Assembly: GCA_001772005.1 (NCBI GenBank)
Contig: MERI01000002.1
Span: forward strand, 1 to 64,000
Source: Betaproteobacteria bacterium RIFCSPLOWO2_12_FULL_62_58
GTDB lineage: Bacteria; Pseudomonadota; Gammaproteobacteria; Burkholderiales; SG8-41
Length of the DNA stretch: 64,000 bases
Reading direction: 5' to 3'
Of the stretch, positions 58,798 through 64,000 are shown one piece after another. Made by a program: the position numbers and the translations under genes. The notes under the pieces are model-generated. The model was not told where the DNA came from. It did no database searches and saw only the letters and a list, made by a program, of their open reading frames with translations. Each line of letters begins with the position of its first letter. Positions within the stretch are counted from its first letter, which is position 1.

Positions 58798-59033
58798 CTA
58801 TTGATCCTTGCATAATCGACTAACAAATGAATGTCGTCCTCGCGAAGCCTGCCCTCGAATGCTTTAATCGGGGGGCGGGGACCCAAATAGTCTGTCGTTC
58901 CCGAGAAAGCGGGAACCCATACGGCGGCTCCACATGTTCAATGCGTAAATTGGATTCCCGATTCCTCGGGAATGACAACCTAACCGTTTCCACGGGATTG
59001 ACATCGACCTATTATGACTGTTAACTGTTAGCT
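58798..59033. repeat. Long dispersed palindromic repeat, copy B
   Basis: Near-identical to 45437..45693. Confidence 0.9.
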
Positions 59034-59090
59034 AATTATGCAAAGCTCGATAGGGCGCTGCCCGGGCGCTCATCGCTGCGCATGATGCCG

Positions 59091-59285
59091 CTAGCAGCCT
59101 GTCGGACTTAACAGTCCGTACAGGCTGCTAACAGCAAAACCGGCTGACAATTCAAAAAACCCAGCCGAAGCGGTCGAATTTGCGGAAAACCGCGGGTAAA
59201 TTCGCATGTCTGTTATCCTCTTCCGCAATTCTCCTAGCGGTTTTGCATTAGGAGTTTGTCGGGGCCAAGTCCGACAAACTCCTAG
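59091..59285. repeat. Composite palindromic element (hairpin B - ~100 bp - hairpin A), copy 2, opposite orientation to 51.7 kb
   Basis: CTAGCAGCCTGTCGGACTTAACAGTCCGTACAGGCTGCTAACAGCAAAACCGG ... CTAGCGGTTTTGCATTAGGAGTTTGTCGGGGCCAAGTCCGACAAACTCCTAG. Confidence 0.85.
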
Positions 59286-59439
59286 CGCGAACGCCTCGTG
59301 TCATGCACCCGGAAATCGCCCACAGTATAGCTGGCGCCGGTCTTATTGCAGTCCTGTCCGAAGAGCCTTAGTATTCCCCGCGGAACAATACCGGCTGCCC
59401 GCCGCCGCGTCCGGCGGCCGCCAGGAAACTCGACGCGTC

Positions 59440-60267
59440 GTAAAATGCGATGTAGCGAGAAAGTTGATCGAGACGTCGCTATCCGTCATCAACAAGCCGG
59501 GCGGCAGTTACGGCGTCGCCTTGGCTTACCTCAGCCAGTTCTCGGGCGATGCGCACCGGGTAATGATCCAGACGTCGACGCCGTTGACCGCGTACGCCAC
59601 CGGGCAGATCAAGGCAAACTATTTCGAGTTCACGCCCATCGCCAATCTGATCAGCGAGCCGATTGCCTTCATCGTCCGGGCGGAGTCCCCCATCAAGACC
59701 GGGCGGGACCTTGCCGACCGGCTCAGGGCGGACCCGGCGTCCGTGAGCATCTCGCTCGCGGCAGCGAGGGGTAATGCGTATCACATCGCTTCCGCGCTCA
59801 TCGCCAGAGCTGTCAGCGCGGACATCAAGAAGCTGAAGATCGTCGTCTTCAACTCATCGGGTGAAGCGATGGCGGCGCTGCTCGGCGGGCATGTGGACGT
59901 GCTGTCGGTAACACCGGGAAATTTCCTGCCGATGCTGCAGGCGCAGAAAATCAGAATTCCGGCGGTTGCAGCCCGCGAGCGATTGGGCGGGCCGCTGGCT
60001 GTCGTGCCAACTTTCAGGGAACAGGGTCTCGACGTCGTGTTCGACGTGCCGCGCGGCTTCATCGGGCCGAAGGGACTCTCCGCCGACCAGGTGCGGTATT
60101 GGGACGGCGTGTTCCAGGGGCTCATCAAGACGGACGAGTGGCGGCAGGCGCTGGAGCGAAACCAGTGGGTGGAGGATTACCGGAACAGCGCCGACATGGG
60201 CAAGGACTTGAAGGCGCAATACGAGATACTGAAGGACGTGCTGACCGAGCTCGGGATGGTGAAGTGA
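59440..60267 (+). pseudogene. Bug/TctC-type protein lacking signal peptide and N-terminal domain
   Basis: Homology-like text begins at VARKLIETSLSVINKPGGSYGVALAYLSQFSGDAHRVMIQTSTPLTAYATGQIK; upstream frame is repeat-derived (SGFALGVC). Confidence 0.7.
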
Positions 60268-60390
60268 ACGGTGAGCGGTAAGCAGTAAGCGGTAAGCGGT
60301 GAGCGGTGAACAGAACTTAGCAAGCCCGGACAGCGCTGGGTTGCAACTGAAAGAAACTAGGCATATCCTTTCATGTGAAAGGAGACCGCT

Positions 60391-60801
60391 ATGTCCACCC
60401 TATCCCCCACCCGCCATGCCCCGCGCCGTGCAGTCCCGGCTGCACCGCGCCCCGACGCGGGTGCGGTATTGACAAAGGCGCTCATACGGGCGGCGAGCCT
60501 GCTCGGCCTGTCCAATGCCGCTCTTGCCCGCGTGCTCGGCGTGAGCGAGGCCAGCGTTTCCAGGCTTGTCTCGGGCAGCCGCACCATCGACCCGGCAAGC
60601 AAGGAAGGAGAGCTCGCGCTGCTGCTGGTGCGGGTCTATCGCTCGCTCGAGTCTCTGGTCGGCACGGACGCGGCGCAGCGCAAGGTCTGGATGGAGGGCT
60701 ACAACCGCGCGCTCAACGGCCGCCCCGCGGAGTTGATCGCACGCGCCGACGGGCTGGTAGCGGTGGTCTCATACCTGGATGCAATGCGGGCGCCCGCGTG
60801 A
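60391..60801 (+). CDS. Xre/MbcA/ParS-type antitoxin (DUF2384)
   Basis: AALARVLGVSEASVSRLVSGSRTIDPASKEGELALLLVRVYRSLESLVGTDAAQRKVWMEGYNRALNGRPAELI. Confidence 0.92.
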   Translation: MSTLSPTRHAPRRAVPAAPRPDAGAVLTKALIRAASLLGLSNAALARVLGVSEASVSRLVSGSRTIDPASKEGELALLLVRVYRSLESLVGTDAAQRKVWMEGYNRALNGRPAELIARADGLVAVVSYLDAMRAPA

Positions 60802-61511
60802 CGCGCGCGTGGAAGCCCGCTTGGTTCGAAGCAGGTGTGCGCATCCGCGGCGCGGCGCTCTGGCGCGGGGTGGAGGCGCAGCACGTGGTCGCGACCATGC
60901 GGCTTGCGGACAGCCTGGAAGAACAGCGTGTGCTCGAAGAGTTGCTCGAAGCGAGCAAACCGCCGCTGCCACCGGAGGCGCGAGGGCGGCACTACCTGAT
61001 CTTTACGCCGTTCCGCTATCGCTCACCGATTCCCTCGCGGTTTCGCCGCGCCTCCGACCCCGGCGTCTGGTACGGGGCGGGCGAACTCAAAACAGCCTGT
61101 GCCGAAGTGGCTTACCGGAAGTGGCGCTTTCTCATGGATAGTGACGCGCTCGCCGGGGAAGCGCTGCACACCGAGCACACTTTTTTCCAGGCGAAGGTAC
61201 GCGGACGCTGCGCCGACCTCACCGCTTCGCCCTGGAAAGCGGCCGCGCGCGTCTGGCGTAACAGAACCGACTATTCGCGTTGCCAGGATTTCGCCGACCA
61301 AGCGCGCAAGCGCGAACTGGCCTGGCTGCGGTACGCGTCCGAACGCGTGCCCGGTGGCGTCTGCGGCGCGGTGCTGCGGGCGGATGCGCTCTCGCTCGAG
61401 GATCCGTTCGAGCAGCAAACCTGGGCGTGCAAGACCACGCGCGCGGGGGCATATCTCCAGCACGCGGGACGCGGGGAGCGGTATGAATTTTCGGCGGCAG
61501 ATTGGTCATGA
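60798..61511 (+). CDS. RES-domain toxin
   Basis: RFRRASDPGVWYGAGELKTACAEVAYRKWRFL; GTG start overlaps antitoxin stop (GTGA). Confidence 0.9.
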   Translation: MTRAWKPAWFEAGVRIRGAALWRGVEAQHVVATMRLADSLEEQRVLEELLEASKPPLPPEARGRHYLIFTPFRYRSPIPSRFRRASDPGVWYGAGELKTACAEVAYRKWRFLMDSDALAGEALHTEHTFFQAKVRGRCADLTASPWKAAARVWRNRTDYSRCQDFADQARKRELAWLRYASERVPGGVCGAVLRADALSLEDPFEQQTWACKTTRAGAYLQHAGRGERYEFSAADWS

Positions 61512-61659
61512 AGCGCGGCCGGAATTCCCAGTTTTGCGTCGAACATTTGGTACTCGTTTTGCTCGAACGCGGTTCGGGTACGGATCGAACTGCCGCGCCA
61601 GGTCGCGCTACGTGCGCGGGCAAGAATGCTGAGTGACCACGATCTCGGCCAACACCATT

Positions 61660-61742
61660 TCACAAACTCACGATCTCCCGATCTCCCGACTCACGGCCTC
61701 ACCACCTCCCGATCTCACGATCTCACGATCTCACGGCTTTTT
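61660..61742. repeat. Degenerate tandem CTCACGATCTCCCGATCTCCCGACTCACGG... repeat
   Basis: Same family as 29.7 and 53.1 kb. Confidence 0.75.
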
Positions 61743-61760
61743 ATAGTGGAGAATTGTCCG

Positions 61761-63500
61761 ATGTCGAACACCAACAATGACGGTTACTACGAAGTCTACT
61801 GGCCGCGGGCGCCGCGTCAGATGCGCGCGAAACCGCTCGCGCCGCGGCTTGCCACGCTCGAGGGCAAGACGGTGGCCCAGCTCTGGGACTATCTCTTCAA
61901 GGGTGACGAGGTGTTCGCGCTGCTGGAAGAGGGCTTGAAGGCGCGATTTCCAGGCGTCCGGTTCGTAAGTTGGCGCGAGTTCGGCAGCACGCACGGCGGC
62001 GAGGAAAGGGCGGCGCTCGCGGCGCTGCCGCAGCGCTTCAAGGAATTCGGAGTGGACGCGGTCATCTCCGGGATGGCCTGTTGAGGAAGCTGCACGCCTG
62101 CCGTGTTGCGGGCGAGTGCGGTGTGTGAAGCGGCGGGCTACCCGACCTCCTCGCTGGTATGCGAAGGCTTCATGCGCCAGGCCGCGACGACTTCGGTCGG
62201 GCTCGGCATGCCGAACATCGCGCTGGCTCTCGTTCCGGGTCACGTCGGCACGCAGAGCAAAGAGGAGCTGAGACGCAACATTCTGGAAGTGACTACCGCG
62301 CGGGTGATCGAAAATCTGACGGTCGCGCCCGCGGCCAAGGCTGACCAGTCGGAGCCCGCCGCGCGCGACATCGTTTTCAAAGGCGGCTTCAAGGCGGTCA
62401 ACCGCTTCTTTTACGAGAACGAGTTCTCCGACGGGCTGCCGGTCGTCCCGCCCACGCGCGACGATGTCGAATCGTTCCTGCGCTTCACCCACCGCGGCCC
62501 GGATGAGGTCCTGGGGATCGTTCTGCCCGACAACCGCGCGGCCACCATTTGGAGCATTGCAGTGAACGGCGTGATGGCCGGCTGCCGCCCCGAGTACATG
62601 CCGATTCTCGTCGCGTTGATCGAGGCCATGTGCGACCCGGAGTACGGGGTAGAGCATAGCGGCAACACGCCGGGCGGCGACACGCTCGTCATTCTCAACG
62701 GCCCGATCATCAGGGAGCTTGGATTCAATTACACGCAGGGGGCGCTCCGCGACGGATTCATGCCGAACACGTCCATCGGCCGCTTCTGGCGGCTTTACCT
62801 GAGAAATGTGGCGGGTTTTCTGCCGCACCAGAACGACAAGGCCACGTATGGAAACACCTGGCGGGTGGTGCTCGCGGAGAACGAGGACGTTCTGAAGAAG
62901 ATCGGCTGGGAGCCCAACAGCGTCGAGATGGGCTTCGCCGCCGGAGACAACACGGTGACGATCGCGCGCTATACCGGCGGCGGCTCGCTCTCGTCGGTGT
63001 CGGGCAGCACGCCCGAGCAGATGCTGCCTTATCTCGCCGATACGGTGCAGAAGTTCAACAATTGGCAAATCACGTTCACGACGAGCCACGGCAATGGCAT
63101 GCTGCGCCCGCTGCTCGTGATCAGTCCTATCATCGCCGAGACCATCGCGAAGGCCGGCTGGTCGAAGCCGGACGTGAAGCGTTACCTGTTCGAGCATGCG
63201 CGGCGGCCGGCGTGGGAATTCGAGCGCCAGTTGCGCGACTGGAATATCCGGGGCGTCTGGAACCTGGAGGAGGACGTGCGGATGGGACGCATCCCCAAAG
63301 TGTTCTACGAGTCCGACGACCCAAACCGCATGGTGCCGATTGTGTGGGAGGCGGAGGATTTCATGATCGCGGTAAGCGGAGATCCCCTGCGCAACAACGC
63401 GTACGTGTTTGCCCACAACGGGTTCCTAGGGTACCCGGTCGGGAGAAAAATCCAGCTTCCGAAGGAGTGGACGCGTCTGCTGGCAGATCAACAGGGATAG
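61761..63500 (+). CDS. UGSC-family selenoprotein fused to DGLPVVPPT/AGCRPEYMP domain; UGA at 62082-62084 read as Sec: ...DAVISGMAC-U-GSCTPAVLRASAVCEAAGYPTSSLVCEGF...
   Basis: ORFs 61626..62084 and 62103..63500 are the same reading frame separated only by TGA and 6 codons; the motif around TGA is exactly U-G-S-C; hairpin follows. ATG at 61761 with GTGGAG upstream. Confidence 0.9.
62095..62114 (+). promoter_or_regulatory. Candidate bacterial SECIS hairpin (CGCCTGC-CGTGTT-GCGGGCG)
   Basis: 7-bp stem (one U.G), 6-nt loop containing GU, loop begins 17 nt after UGA; extended by GCA/TGC with 2-nt bulge. Confidence 0.72.
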
Positions 63501-63674
63501 GCGTTCCGGTTCTGCGCGAATGCGATCTCTCTGATGTCGTCGTGCACGGCGGCGCGCACAGGACAATGCCGCACGGTTGCCGGACGGGGGGTGCGTGCCG
63601 TTACTTTCCTGACGTGGTGCCGAAGCCAGCGCACGTTCCTTGCAAATTGAAAGGCTTACTTTTAAAATACGAGG

Positions 63675-64000
63675 ATGATCAAGCGCCTCCTGGAACCGGC
63701 ACTGCTCGCCTCGCTGCGGCGATTCCCGGTTGTGGGATTGGTCGGCGCCCGGCAGGTTGGCAAGACCACCCTCGCCCGCGTCGTGGCGCGCAGGGTCGGC
63801 CGCGCTGCCTATCTCGATCTGGAGCGCCCCTCCGACGCCGCCAGGCTGACGGACCCCGAACTCTATCTCGAGCGGCTCGCCGATCGTCTGGTGATCATCG
63901 ACGAAATCCAGCGGCGTCCCGAGCTGTTCCCGGTGTTGCGCAGCCTGATAGACGCGAGGCGTAGAAACGGGCGCTTTCTGGTCCTGGGATCGGCGTCGCC
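63675..64000 (+). CDS. AAA ATPase (AAA_14 / DUF4143 family), partial at window edge
   Basis: MIKRLLEPALLASLRRFPVVGLVGARQVGKTTLARVVARR ... LVIIDEIQRRPELFPVLR. Confidence 0.88.
   Translation, partial: MIKRLLEPALLASLRRFPVVGLVGARQVGKTTLARVVARRVGRAAYLDLERPSDAARLTDPELYLERLADRLVIIDEIQRRPELFPVLRSLIDARRRNGRFLVLGSAS

Noticed and set aside
61731-63416. 561-aa minus-strand ORF over the UGSC fusion gene
   Set aside because: Shadow ORF; the plus strand carries conserved motifs shared with 4922..6018.
1-64000. rRNA, tRNA, CRISPR arrays, prophage structural genes, IS transposases
   Set aside because: Looked for and none recognised by eye; a tRNAscan/ISfinder run would be needed for a firm negative.

Overview
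High-GC proteobacterial chromosomal window, probably Betaproteobacteria/Burkholderiales-like judging from the Bug/TctC load. It carries organic-acid and CoA metabolism genes: CaiB and SCOT-type CoA-transferases, SDRs, GMC oxidoreductase, MmgE/PrpD, an aconitase-like pair, CocE hydrolase. There are about 17 Bug/TctC substrate-binding protein loci, of which about 9 are intact and 8 are truncated, frameshifted or internally deleted, but only one TctA(-TctB) permease. The strongest unusual signal is two separate genes interrupted by an in-frame UGA that reads as selenocysteine. One is D-U-G-G-C-T-S-W-C (minus strand, UGA at 6353-6351). The other is C-U-G-S-C-T-P (plus strand, UGA at 62082-62084). 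Both belong to the UGSC-type selenoprotein family, both have a 7-bp bSECIS-like hairpin at the same distance after the UGA, and both are linked to a 'DGLP[IV]VPPT ... AGC[KR]PEYMP' domain, as a separate overlapping gene in one case and as a fusion in the other. ORF callers split or lose both genes. Other notable content: an integron attC-like site next to two HEPN/DUF4145-like genes; a cobalamin-riboswitch remnant before a broken metE; a cluster of deletion scars at 37-42 kb; a set of in-frame internal deletions in Bug genes; a Xre/RES toxin-antitoxin pair; and several families of dispersed palindromic repeats. All calls come from reading the sequence and the supplied translations. No database search or folding program was run.
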